From positions 1 to 64,000 of the forward strand of contig NZ_MPCX01000004.1 in NCBI RefSeq assembly GCF_001874145.1: DNA of 64,000 nt. Direction: 5' to 3'. Origin of the DNA: Lacinutrix sp. MedPE-SW. Lineage in GTDB: Bacteria; Bacteroidota; Bacteroidia; Flavobacteriales; Flavobacteriaceae. Position numbers and translations under genes: made by a program. Positions within the stretch are counted from its first letter, which is position 1. Every line of letters starts with the position of its first letter. Below the pieces are notes generated by a model. It had not been told where the DNA came from. It did not search any database and saw nothing but the letters and a program-made list of their open reading frames with translations. This document shows, piece by piece, positions 53,851 through 62,907 of the stretch.

Positions 53851-54867
53851 TTGGTAACATCAAAATCATATAAATTTTCTTTTATCATTCTAATAATTGT
53901 ATTAATTATACTCTTTTTTACGAATGTTAGTTTAGGTTCTATTTCTATACCTTTTAATACTGTATTTAATAGCTTAACGGGTAGTGCAGATAATTACATT
54001 ATTCTAAACTATAGATTACCAAAAGCCATAACAGCCATATTAGTTGGTTCAGGTTTAGGCATATCTGGTTTATTAATGCAAACCTTATTTCGCAATCCAT
54101 TAGCAGGACCATTTGTTTTAGGCATAACGTCTGGTGCAAGTTTAGGTGTTGCACTTATTATTATGGGATCATCGGTTTTAGGTGGCTTTTTTGCAACATT
54201 ACTTATCTCAAAATGGAGTTTAGTTATCTCTGCAAGTTTAGGTAGTTTTTTAGTTTTACTTACGGTTTTAATAGTCTCTTCTCGTGTGCGCGACACTATG
54301 GCGATTTTAATTATCGGGCTTATGTTTGGTAGTATTACAGCTGCGGTAGTTAGTGTACTGTCGTATTTTAGTTCTGCCGAAGAATTACAACAATACATTT
54401 TTTGGGGATTTGGAAGTCTTGGCGATTTACAATGGAACGAGCTTAAAATATTTGCATTAATTTATAGTGTAGGCTTACTATTTAGTATAGCATCTATAAA
54501 AGCATTAAACACTTTACTATTAGGAGAAAACTATGCAAAAAGTTTAGGTTTAAATATTAAACAAAGCCGCTTAATAATTATAATTGCAACAAGTTTACTT
54601 GCAGGAACAATTACAGCATTTGCAGGACCAATTGCTTTTATTGGTTTAGCAATACCACATATTACTAGGCAAGTTTTTAATACATCAAACCATAAAATAT
54701 TATTGCCAGCCGTATTTTTATTTGGCGCTATAATTATGCTTATTTGCGATGGCATTGCTCAATTACCAAATACAGATTATACATTACCAATAAACGCTAT
54801 TACAAGTTTAATTGGCGCTCCAGTTGTGGTTTGGCTATTAGTTAGAAAGAAAAAAATGGTGTTTTAA
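53851..54867 (+). CDS. btuC: B12 ABC-transporter permease (BtuC-like, FecCD family)
   Basis: 338 residues with about ten membrane helices. Family segments include LNYRLPKAITAILVGSGLGISGLLMQTLFRNPLAGPFVLGITSGASLG and AGPIAFIGLAIPHITR. The start is TTG, directly after the btuF stop codon. It overlaps the btuD start by one base (TAATG). Confidence 0.92.
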   Translation: MVTSKSYKFSFIILIIVLIILFFTNVSLGSISIPFNTVFNSLTGSADNYIILNYRLPKAITAILVGSGLGISGLLMQTLFRNPLAGPFVLGITSGASLGVALIIMGSSVLGGFFATLLISKWSLVISASLGSFLVLLTVLIVSSRVRDTMAILIIGLMFGSITAAVVSVLSYFSSAEELQQYIFWGFGSLGDLQWNELKIFALIYSVGLLFSIASIKALNTLLLGENYAKSLGLNIKQSRLIIIIATSLLAGTITAFAGPIAFIGLAIPHITRQVFNTSNHKILLPAVFLFGAIIMLICDGIAQLPNTDYTLPINAITSLIGAPVVVWLLVRKKKMVF

Positions 54868-55661
54868 TGGCTGCGGAAATACAAAATATAATTTTAGAAA
54901 CCAAAAATCTATCTATAGGTTATAAGTCTAAAAAGGCTAAAAATACTATTGCTTCAAATATAAATATCCAACTAAAAAAAGGCGAATTAATAGCTTTAGT
55001 TGGTGCAAACGGCATTGGCAAATCTACATTACTAAGAACGTTAACTAATGTACAACCAAAATTAAATGGTGAAATAAATATTAACTCTAAGCCTTTAATT
55101 GAGTACGGTTCAGTTGAATTAGCAAAAGTATTAAGTTTGGTTTTAACCGAAACAGTATCGTCTAAAAACCTTTCGGTTTTCGAGCTTATTGCACTTGGTA
55201 GGCAACCTTATACAAATTGGGTTGGTAATTTATCTAATAACGATATAAGTATTGTTAACAAAGCCATATCGCAAACAAATATTGAAGATTTAAAACACAA
55301 AAAATGTTTTGAATTAAGTGACGGGCAATTACAAAAAGTAATGATTGCGCGTGCTTTAGCACAAGATACATCACTAATTATTCTAGATGAGCCAACTACA
55401 CATTTAGATATGTACCACAAAGCATACATTTTAAAACTGCTTCAAAAACTAGCTAAAGAAACAAATAAAACTATTTTATTTTCGTCTCACGAAATAGATT
55501 TAGCCATACAACTATGCGATAATTTAATTGTGATGAGTGATAAAAACTGTATACAAAACACACCAGACAACCTTATAAATCAAGGTGCTTTTAATACGTT
55601 GTTTCCAAACGATTTAATTATTTTCGACCAAACAACTAAAAGTTTTAGAGTAAAGAAATAA
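54867..55661 (+). CDS. btuD: B12 ABC-transporter ATP-binding protein (BtuD-like)
   Basis: 264 residues with Walker A GANGIGKST, Q-loop region, signature LSDGQLQKVMIARALAQD (a D replaces the usual G after LS), Walker B LIILDEPTTHLD and the switch His in FSSHEIDLA. Energises B12 uptake with the adjacent permease. Confidence 0.92.
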   Translation: MAAEIQNIILETKNLSIGYKSKKAKNTIASNINIQLKKGELIALVGANGIGKSTLLRTLTNVQPKLNGEININSKPLIEYGSVELAKVLSLVLTETVSSKNLSVFELIALGRQPYTNWVGNLSNNDISIVNKAISQTNIEDLKHKKCFELSDGQLQKVMIARALAQDTSLIILDEPTTHLDMYHKAYILKLLQKLAKETNKTILFSSHEIDLAIQLCDNLIVMSDKNCIQNTPDNLINQGAFNTLFPNDLIIFDQTTKSFRVKK

Positions 55662-55705
55662 GAGAAAACTATTTGCTTGTTTCTTAGTCTTACGTCTAAA
55701 AAAAT

Positions 55706-55713
55706 TATCTTTG
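55706..55713 (+). promoter_or_regulatory. -7 box of rmuC
   Basis: TATCTTTG 20 bp before the rmuC ATG; no clear -33 element. Confidence 0.4.
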
Positions 55714-55733
55714 ATAAAATTCAAATTAAATAA

Positions 55734-57119
55734 ATGAACGACAACATCATCCTCATTATTGCCATATTAATTGCAGCTGCCATTGGTGCTTATTTAGGTA
55801 TGCTATTTACTAAACTAAAAAGTAAAAGTGAAAAAAGTACTTTAGAAGAACGAAATGCCAATTTACAGCAACAGTTTAATGATTTTAAACAGTTTTCGGA
55901 AACTGAAAACCAAAAACAAAATCAGAATTTTGAAAATAAAATAGAAGAGTTAAAAACATCGCTTTCTAAAATTGAAACCGAACGTGAAGAAATTAGACGT
56001 GAAAAAGATTTTTTAAGTACTGAGTTAACGAGAAGAAATTCAGAATACGAAAATCTTCAAAAGCTTAATTTAAAAAGAGATGAAGAGTTAGAAGAACGCC
56101 AAAAGCAACTGCGTACAGATTTTGAAAATTTAGCAAATAAAATTCTAGATGCTAAATCTGAAAAATTTACACTTCAAAATAAAGAAAACATAAAAAATAT
56201 ATTAAATCCGCTACAAGAGAAAATTCAAATTTTTGAAAAGAAAGTAGACGATACACACAAGGAAAACTTCGGTTTACATTCTGCTTTAAAAACCCAGTTA
56301 GAAGGTTTAAAAGAGCTTAACCAACAAATGACAAAAGAAGCCACAAACCTTACAAAAGCCTTAAAAGGAGATAATAAAATGCAAGGTAATTGGGGAGAAC
56401 TTGTTCTTGAGCGTGTGCTAGAAAAATCTGGCTTAGAAAAAGACAGAGAATACTATGTACAGCAAAGTTTTACACGAGAAGATGGCACAAGAGTACTGCC
56501 AGATGTTGTGTTACATTTACCTAACAATAAACGCATGATTATAGATAGTAAAGTATCTTTAATTGATTACGAGCGTTTTGTAAATGCCGAAATGGAAGAT
56601 AGAACTCAACATTTAAAAGCACACATAAACTCTATTAAAAAACATGTAGAGCAGCTTTCTGCTAAAAATTATCAAGATTTGTATGATATAGATTCTCCAG
56701 ATTTTGTATTGCTTTTTATCCCAATAGAACCTGCATTTGCAATTGCAATAAACGAAGATAACTCACTTTACAATAAAGCCTTCGAGCGTAATATTGTTAT
56801 TGTAACACCTTCTACTCTACTAGCTACTTTACGAACTATTGATACCATGTGGAATAACGAAAAGCAGCAACAAAATGCCATAGAAATTGCGCGTCAAGCA
56901 GGAGCTTTATACGATAAGTTTGAAGGATTAGTATCTGATTTGACTGGTGTTGGAAAAAAAATAGATGCTGCAAAAACAGATTATACTGCTGCTATGAATA
57001 AATTAGTAGATGGTCGTGGAAATCTAATTAGAAGTGTCGAAAAAATTAAAAAATTAGGAGCAAAAGCAAAAAAGTCTTTACCAGAAGCATTTATTAAACG
57101 TGCAACAGACCAAGAATAA
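55734..57119 (+). CDS. rmuC: DNA recombination protein RmuC
   Basis: 461 residues: an N-terminal membrane anchor (IILIIAILIAAAIGAYLGML), a long coiled coil (~25-200, rich in E, K, Q) and the nuclease-like RmuC domain (NKMQGNWGELVLERVLEKSGL, DGTRVLPDVVLHLPNNKRMIIDSKVSL, FVLLFIPIEPAFAIA, VTPSTLLATLRTI). RmuC limits inversions at short inverted repeats. Confidence 0.95.
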   Translation: MNDNIILIIAILIAAAIGAYLGMLFTKLKSKSEKSTLEERNANLQQQFNDFKQFSETENQKQNQNFENKIEELKTSLSKIETEREEIRREKDFLSTELTRRNSEYENLQKLNLKRDEELEERQKQLRTDFENLANKILDAKSEKFTLQNKENIKNILNPLQEKIQIFEKKVDDTHKENFGLHSALKTQLEGLKELNQQMTKEATNLTKALKGDNKMQGNWGELVLERVLEKSGLEKDREYYVQQSFTREDGTRVLPDVVLHLPNNKRMIIDSKVSLIDYERFVNAEMEDRTQHLKAHINSIKKHVEQLSAKNYQDLYDIDSPDFVLLFIPIEPAFAIAINEDNSLYNKAFERNIVIVTPSTLLATLRTIDTMWNNEKQQQNAIEIARQAGALYDKFEGLVSDLTGVGKKIDAAKTDYTAAMNKLVDGRGNLIRSVEKIKKLGAKAKKSLPEAFIKRATDQE

Positions 57120-57146
57120 AAACTAACTTACTCTAATATATATTTT

Positions 57147-57503
57147 ATGAAATTTTTAATTAAAACCTTTATCGTTATATTACTACTAATAGCTGGCTAT
57201 TTTGCCTTTGTCTATTTTGTAACTTACAGTGAAGGCGTTAGAGCTGGAGAATTAGTTAAGTTTAGTAAAAAAGGTGTATTGTTTAAAACCTGGGAAGGCG
57301 AAATTAGCCAAGGTGTTAGTGAAGCACAAATATTTAAATTCTCGGTTGAAGATGGAGAAACACAAGTAATTGAAGGTTTAAACAAATACCAAGGTCGTTT
57401 AGTAAAGTTAAGTTATTTTGAACGTTATAAAACCTTATTTTGGCTAGGAGACACACACTATTTTGTAACTAAAGTAGAACTTAATACACCAGAAAACCCA
57501 TAA
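57147..57503 (+). CDS. Small membrane-anchored protein of unknown function
   Basis: 118 residues with one transmembrane segment (FIVILLLIAGYFAFVYFV) and a small beta-rich domain (YSEGVRAGELVKFSKKGVLFKTWEGEI ... VKLSYFERYKTLFWLGDTHYFVTKV). I recall that homologues in this family are sometimes named 6-phosphogluconate dehydrogenase by faulty transfer; it has no Rossmann fold. It lies 27 bp after rmuC and 4 bp before the thioesterase gene. Confidence 0.8.
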   Translation: MKFLIKTFIVILLLIAGYFAFVYFVTYSEGVRAGELVKFSKKGVLFKTWEGEISQGVSEAQIFKFSVEDGETQVIEGLNKYQGRLVKLSYFERYKTLFWLGDTHYFVTKVELNTPENP

Positions 57504-57507
57504 AATT

Positions 57508-58062
57508 ATGCCTAATTATAAAACCGTAGATAGTTCACGCATCACCATATCTGAATTAATGTTACCATCACATTCAAATTTTAGTGGTAAAATTCATGGA
57601 GGTTATATTTTAGGCTTAATGGATCAAATTGCATTTGCTTGTGCGAGTAAACACTCTAAAATGTATTGTGTAACAGCATCTGTTGATACTGTAGATTTTT
57701 TAAACCCAATAGAAGTTGGCGAGTTAGTTACCATGAAAGCTTCTGTAAATTATGTTGGTAGAACCTCTATGGTTGTTGGTATTCGTGTTGAAGCAGAAAA
57801 TATACAAACAGGCATTATAAAACATTGTAATTCTTCATATTTTACAATGGTTGCCAAAGATAAAGACGGAAAATCTATGGAAGTTCCTGGTCTTATTTTA
57901 AATGATAAAAGTGAAGTAAAACGTTATTTAAAAGCCTTAAAGCGTATTGAAACTAAAAAGGCAAGACAAGCAGAATTTGACCACCAAGATTTTTCTCATC
58001 AAGATTATTTAGAACAATTAAGAGATTATAAAGTTAAAATTGAATTACCTGATAATTTTTAA
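57508..58062 (+). CDS. Acyl-CoA thioesterase (hotdog fold)
   Basis: 184 residues of the YciA/BACH-type hotdog family: the N-terminal half has ELMLPSHSNFSGKIHGGYILGLMDQIAFACASKH (the HGG with downstream Asp is the active-site helix), then CVTASVDTVDFLNPIEVGELVTMKASVNYVGRTSMVVGIRV. Hydrolyses acyl-CoA thioesters; chain-length preference unknown. Confidence 0.92.
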   Translation: MPNYKTVDSSRITISELMLPSHSNFSGKIHGGYILGLMDQIAFACASKHSKMYCVTASVDTVDFLNPIEVGELVTMKASVNYVGRTSMVVGIRVEAENIQTGIIKHCNSSYFTMVAKDKDGKSMEVPGLILNDKSEVKRYLKALKRIETKKARQAEFDHQDFSHQDYLEQLRDYKVKIELPDNF

Positions 58063-58063
58063 A

Positions 58064-58100
58064 TAAAAAAAGAGCTTTAAATTTAAAGCTCTTTTTTTTA
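58064..58100. terminator. Bidirectional terminator
   Basis: AAAAAAAGAGCTTTAAATTT with its inverse AAATTTAAAGCTCTTTTTTT, between convergent genes. Confidence 0.88.
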
Positions 58101-58114
58101 TTGTATTTTTTAAA

Positions 58115-58738
58115 CTAGAGTTTTACAAAACGCTTAGTTAATTTTACATCTTGGTTTTGTGATGCTAATCGTACCAAATACATACCACTTTTCCATTTAG
58201 AAATATCTATTGTAGTTTGTAAACCACTTAAATTTTCATTTAATACTCTTTTACCAAGAACATCAAAAACTTCCAAACTTAAGCTTTCATCACTTAAAGT
58301 GGGAATATTAATATTCATTTCATTATTTCCTGGATTTGGAAAAATTGAAAACTTTGTTGGTGAATCAAATTGTTGAGTTCCTAAAGAGCCTTCAGAAACA
58401 ACTGTTATTGTTCCAAACATATTTGTTGAGTGTGGTTGACAAACAAAATCTGTTGTACCAACACTTGTAAAAGTATGAGAAAAATTTACGCCTGGTGTAC
58501 TAGTTGGAGCTCCACTGTTAAAGGTTTCGGTTCCTCCTGTAGAAGCAACATTGTGAGTACCCGAAGCATACCAATTCCACTCTACCGTATCTCCTACTTC
58601 TATAGTTCTATTTGTATTTGCATTTCCTGATGCAGTTGGATTTGATCCAAAACTCCAATCTATAGTGATTGTTTCGACTTGTGCAGATAAGCTTAATGAT
58701 AAACTTATGCATAAAATAAAGAGTAATTTTTTCATCAT
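58115..58738 (-). CDS. T9SS-secreted cupredoxin (plastocyanin-like) protein
   Basis: 207 residues. A signal peptide (LLFILCISLSLSLSAQ) is followed by a cupredoxin fold (residues ~22-115). The type 1 copper ligands are visible: His in ASGTHNVAS, then Cys, His and Met in FVCQPHSTNMFG. The last ~80 residues are a T9SS type A sorting domain (FSIFPNPGNNEMNINIP ... KRFVKL). A secreted or surface blue-copper protein for extracellular electron transfer or copper binding is inferred. Confidence 0.9.
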   Translation of the reverse strand: MMKKLLFILCISLSLSLSAQVETITIDWSFGSNPTASGNANTNRTIEVGDTVEWNWYASGTHNVASTGGTETFNSGAPTSTPGVNFSHTFTSVGTTDFVCQPHSTNMFGTITVVSEGSLGTQQFDSPTKFSIFPNPGNNEMNINIPTLSDESLSLEVFDVLGKRVLNENLSGLQTTIDISKWKSGMYLVRLASQNQDVKLTKRFVKL

Positions 58739-58863
58739 AATAAGTAGATTTATTTAAAAGTACAAAAAAAATCGACACTCATAGAAAAAAACAAATAAAA
58801 AAAGAGGTACAGATTAAAAAATAAAAACCTGTACCCCAATAATTTATAATTAAAAATAAAATA

Positions 58864-61716
58864 TTACTTACTCAAATACATCTTACGTCTTGAGTATAAA
58901 TTGTAAAATTCATCGTCTTTTAAATCATCAATAAATAAGATGCTTTCTCCAGTACTCTTCATTTCTGGACCTAGCTTTTTATTTACATTATGAAACTTAT
59001 TGAAAGAAAATACTGGTTGCTTAATAGCATAACCGTTTAACTTTGGATTAAAGTTAAAATCTGTAACCTTCTTCTCACCTAGCATCACTTTAGTTGCGTA
59101 GTTTACATAAGGTTCTCCATAAGCTTTTGCTATAAACGGAACCGTTCTTGAGGCTCTTGGATTGGCTTCAATTATATAAACCTTATCATCTTTAACAGCA
59201 AACTGTATGTTTATTAAACCTACTGTATTTAATGCTAAAGCAATTTTTTTAGTATGATCTTTAATTTGTTGCATTACTAAATCTCCTAAGTTAAAAGGAG
59301 GTAGTAAAGAGTTACTATCACCAGAGTGAATACCACAAGGCTCAATATGCTCCATAATACCAATTATATACACATTTTCACCATCGCAAATAGCATCTGC
59401 TTCAGCTTCTATTGCACCATCTAGATAATGATCTAAAAGTAATTGGTTTCCTGGCATACGACTTAACAAGTCTACTACATGCTTTTCAAGTTCTTCTTTA
59501 TTAATAACAATCTTCATACCTTGACCTCCAAGTACGTAAGATGGTCTAACTAATATTGGAAAATCTAAAACATCTGCAATTGCAGAAGCTTCGTCTGCTG
59601 TTGTAGCTATATCAAATTCTGGATAAGGAATTTCTAATTCTTTTAATAACGTAGAAAAACGACCTCTATCTTCGGCTAAATCTAAAGCTTCAAAACTAGT
59701 TCCTAATATTTTTACACCATAACGCTCTAGCTTTTCGGCTAATTTTAAAGCCGTTTGTCCACCAAGTTGTACTATAACACCTTCTGGCTTTTCGTGTTTA
59801 ATAATATCGTAAATATGTTCCCAGAATACTGGTTCGAAATATAATTTATCTGCTGTATCAAAATCTGTAGAAACTGTTTCTGGATTACAGTTAATCATGA
59901 TGGTTTCATAACCGCATTCTGCTGCAGCTAAAACACCGTGAACACAACAATAATCGAACTCGATACCTTGACCAATACGGTTTGGACCAGAACCTAAAAC
60001 TATTACTTTTTTCTTGTCTGTAACTATACTTTCGTTATCTGCTTGACGTACACCATCTGCTGTTTCAACATCGTTTTCAAATGTTGAGTAATAGTAAGGT
60101 GTTTTTGCTTCAAACTCTGCTGCACAAGTATCTACTAATTTATAAACACGGTTAATATTTAATTCTTCTCGCTTATTATAAACTTCACTTTCAAGACAAC
60201 CTAGCATGTGTGCTATTTGTCTATCTCCATATCCTTTTTGTTTCGCTTCAAGTAATAAATCCTTTTGTATAGTATCTATTGTAAAGGTTGAGATTTCTTT
60301 TTCAATGAAATATAACTCTTCATATTGCTTTAAAAACCACATATCAATTTTAGTGATTTCATGAATACGACTTAATGGAATTCCCATTTGTATAGCATCA
60401 TATATAGCAAATACACGATCCCAACTTGCATGCGTTAATTTATCTATAATTTGGTCGTAATTTTTATAACCTTTACCATCTGCACCTAAACCATTACGCT
60501 TAATTTCAAGCGATTGTGTTGCTTTGTGTAAGGCTTCTTGGAAACTACGCCCAATTCCCATAACTTCTCCAACAGATTTCATTTGTAAACCTAAAGTTCT
60601 GTCTGATCCTTCAAATTTATCAAAATTCCAACGTGGTATTTTTACAATTACATAATCTAAAGTTGGCTCGAATAAAGCAGATGTAGATTTTGTTATTTGG
60701 TTTTCAAGTTCATCTAAATGATAACCTAAAGCTAATTTAGCAGCTACTTTTGCAATTGGGTAACCTGTTGCTTTACTTGCTAATGCAGATGAACGTGATA
60801 CACGAGGATTAATCTCGATAGCAATAATGTCTTCATTTTCATCTGGGCTTACAGCAAATTGTACGTTACAACCACCTGCAAAATCTCCAATATTGCGCAT
60901 CATATGTATTGCCATATCACGCATTTTTTGGTATGTTTTATCACTTAATGTCATTGCAGGTGCGACAGTAATAGAGTCTCCTGTATGAATTCCAATAGGA
61001 TCCATATTTTCAATAGCACAAATAATAACAACATTGTCGTTAGAGTCTCTAAGAAGCTCTAACTCATATTCTTTCCAGCCAATTAAGGCTTTATCAATCA
61101 TGACTTCATGGATTGGAGAAATCTCTAAACCACGCGTTAAAAGTTCATCAAAATCTTCTTCTTTATAAACAAAAGAAGCTCCAGCTCCACCTAAAGTAAA
61201 TGAGGCTCTAATAATTAATGGGAAACCAAACTCTTGTGCAATTTCTTTACCTTTTAAATACGAAGTTGCTGTTGCTTGTGGTGCCATTGGGATACCAATA
61301 TCAAGCATTAATTCTCTAAACTTCTCTCTATCTTCGGTAATATTTATGGCATCGATATTAACACCAATAATTTCTACATCAAAATCTTTCCAGATGCCTT
61401 TTTCATCTGCTTCAATACACAAATTAAGTGCAGTTTGTCCTCCCATAGTAGGTAAAACAGCATCAATTTGTGGATGTTTTTTAAGTATTTCTATTAAAGA
61501 TTTTGTAGTTAAAGGCAATAAGTAAACATGATCTGCCATACTTGGATCTGTCATGATTGTTGCTGGATTAGAATTGATTAGTATTGTTTCAATTCCATCT
61601 TCTCTTAGTGAACGTAATGCTTGTGTTCCAGAGTAATCAAACTCACAAGCTTGACCAATAACAATAGGACCTGAACCTATAATTAGTATTGATTTTAATT
61701 TAGAATTTTTTGGCAT
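58864..61716 (-). CDS. carB: Carbamoyl-phosphate synthase large subunit
   Basis: Makes carbamoyl phosphate for pyrimidine and arginine synthesis. At 950 residues it has both ATP-grasp halves, starting KSILIIGSGPIVIGQACEFDYSG and, in the second half, VIVLGSGPNRIGQGIEFDYC. It is shorter than the ~1070 residues of E. coli because the C-terminal allosteric (MGS) domain is absent after KSTGESILFIDDLKDDEF. No carA is adjacent. Confidence 0.96.
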   Translation of the reverse strand: MPKNSKLKSILIIGSGPIVIGQACEFDYSGTQALRSLREDGIETILINSNPATIMTDPSMADHVYLLPLTTKSLIEILKKHPQIDAVLPTMGGQTALNLCIEADEKGIWKDFDVEIIGVNIDAINITEDREKFRELMLDIGIPMAPQATATSYLKGKEIAQEFGFPLIIRASFTLGGAGASFVYKEEDFDELLTRGLEISPIHEVMIDKALIGWKEYELELLRDSNDNVVIICAIENMDPIGIHTGDSITVAPAMTLSDKTYQKMRDMAIHMMRNIGDFAGGCNVQFAVSPDENEDIIAIEINPRVSRSSALASKATGYPIAKVAAKLALGYHLDELENQITKSTSALFEPTLDYVIVKIPRWNFDKFEGSDRTLGLQMKSVGEVMGIGRSFQEALHKATQSLEIKRNGLGADGKGYKNYDQIIDKLTHASWDRVFAIYDAIQMGIPLSRIHEITKIDMWFLKQYEELYFIEKEISTFTIDTIQKDLLLEAKQKGYGDRQIAHMLGCLESEVYNKREELNINRVYKLVDTCAAEFEAKTPYYYSTFENDVETADGVRQADNESIVTDKKKVIVLGSGPNRIGQGIEFDYCCVHGVLAAAECGYETIMINCNPETVSTDFDTADKLYFEPVFWEHIYDIIKHEKPEGVIVQLGGQTALKLAEKLERYGVKILGTSFEALDLAEDRGRFSTLLKELEIPYPEFDIATTADEASAIADVLDFPILVRPSYVLGGQGMKIVINKEELEKHVVDLLSRMPGNQLLLDHYLDGAIEAEADAICDGENVYIIGIMEHIEPCGIHSGDSNSLLPPFNLGDLVMQQIKDHTKKIALALNTVGLINIQFAVKDDKVYIIEANPRASRTVPFIAKAYGEPYVNYATKVMLGEKKVTDFNFNPKLNGYAIKQPVFSFNKFHNVNKKLGPEMKSTGESILFIDDLKDDEFYNLYSRRKMYLSK

Positions 61717-61739
61717 TTTAATAGTTGAATTGTGTGGTG

Positions 61740-61747
61740 CAAAAATA
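61740..61747 (-). promoter_or_regulatory. -7 box of carB
   Basis: TATTTTTG on the minus strand, 23 bp before the carB start codon. Confidence 0.4.
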
Positions 61748-61762
61748 GTAAAACTTGAATAT

Positions 61763-61792
61763 AAAAAAAGGCGTTACACCTAAGTAACGCCT
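61763..61792 (-). terminator. Terminator of rpmH
   Basis: On the minus strand AGGCGTTAC / GTAACGCCT stem followed by seven T residues, just after the rpmH stop. Confidence 0.9.
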
Positions 61793-61817
61793 CCAAAATA
61801 TTAACAATTGTTAATCA

Positions 61818-61979
61818 TTATTTCTTATGTCTAGTTTCAGATGAAACAGATAATTTCTTTCTTCCTTTAGCACGACGACGCGCTAATACCTTTCTACCGT
61901 TAGCAGAAGCCATTCTTTCTCTAAAACCATGTTTATTTCTTCTCTTTCTCTTTGATGGCTGAAACGTTCTTTTTGGCAT
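61818..61979 (-). CDS. rpmH: 50S ribosomal protein L34
   Basis: 53 residues, [19 protein letters not shown]...[23 protein letters not shown], the standard L34 sequence with a short Bacteroidota C-terminal extension (VSSETRHKK). Not followed by rnpA, which is the usual order in many phyla. Confidence 0.98.
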   Translation of the reverse strand: MPKRTFQPSKRKRRNKHGFRERMASANGRKVLARRRAKGRKKLSVSSETRHKK

Positions 61980-62043
61980 TGTCTTATGTTTTAAATCTGA
62001 ATTGTAATTATTTTTATGTTTTAGTCTTCTCTAAAACTGAGCG

Positions 62044-62074
62044 CAAATATACAACGACTTTTTAATTTCACAAA
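62044..62074 (-). promoter_or_regulatory. Promoter of rpmH
   Basis: On the minus strand TTTG (62071-62074) and TATATTTG (62044-62051) with a 19-bp spacer, an exact match to the Bacteroidota pattern. Confidence 0.65.
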
Positions 62075-62268
62075 CCTTATTTAAAAAATATTTTACTAAG
62101 TTTTAAATTTAGCTCGAAATTAAAGCTATTTATAATAAAATTAGGCTAACCGAAAGTACAAAACAGATTTTTAACACAGTTTATTTAAGAAAAATTGAGT
62201 TTCTTTGCAGTCTAATTTAACAAACTAAATGCCTATTTACGTTAGGTGGTAATTAAAAATAATATAAA

Positions 62269-62853
62269 ATGTATAATAAAGTATTTAAATTAATAATAGC
62301 TGGTTTAATTTTAGCAACTGCAGTTTGGCAGTTTATAGAAGGTAACATTGGAAATGGTATTATGCTTATTTTCTTAGCCTTAATTTTTGTGTTTTTATAT
62401 TTTAAAAATGAAATGATTTTATTGGCTTTTTTAAAGTTAAGAAAACAAGATTTTCCAGGAGCACAAAAATGGTTAAATAAAATTTCTAATCCTGAAGCTG
62501 CGTTAGTTACTAAACAACAAGGTTATTATAATTATTTACAAGGTATTATGGTATCTCAAACCGATATGAATAAAGCTGAAAAGTTTTTTAAAAAAGCGGT
62601 TGCTCTTGGCTTAAATATGGACCAGGATATGGCAATGGCAAAACTAAACTTAGCAGGAATTGCTTTCTCTAAACGAAGAAAACAAGAAGCAACAATACTT
62701 ATTAATGAAGCTCAAAAACTAGACAAGCAAGGTATGCTTAAGGAGCAAATTAAAGAAATGAAAGCTAATATGAAACGTGCACAAGGCGCTCCAAACCAAC
62801 ATTTTGGTCAAGGTGGAAGTATGCGTGCTCAACGTAGAGCTTCAAGAAGATAA
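62269..62853 (+). CDS. Membrane protein with TPR-like cytoplasmic domain
   Basis: 194 residues. Two hydrophobic segments (LIIAGLILATAVWQFIEG and IMLIFLALIFVFLYF) precede a helical-repeat region (GAQKWLNKIS, NKAEKFFKKAVALGLNMDQDMAMAKLNLAGIAFSKRRKQEA) of TPR character. The C-terminus is rich in Arg and Gln (GQGGSMRAQRRASRR). Function unknown. Confidence 0.82.
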   Translation: MYNKVFKLIIAGLILATAVWQFIEGNIGNGIMLIFLALIFVFLYFKNEMILLAFLKLRKQDFPGAQKWLNKISNPEAALVTKQQGYYNYLQGIMVSQTDMNKAEKFFKKAVALGLNMDQDMAMAKLNLAGIAFSKRRKQEATILINEAQKLDKQGMLKEQIKEMKANMKRAQGAPNQHFGQGGSMRAQRRASRR

Positions 62854-62871
62854 TAAGGAATTCTAGTAAAG

Positions 62872-62902
62872 AAAAAAGGCTCACAAATGTGAGCCTTTTT
62901 TA
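62872..62902. terminator. Bidirectional terminator
   Basis: AAAAAAGGCTCACA / TGTGAGCCTTTTTT between convergent genes. Confidence 0.92.
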
Positions 62903-62907
62903 TGCCT

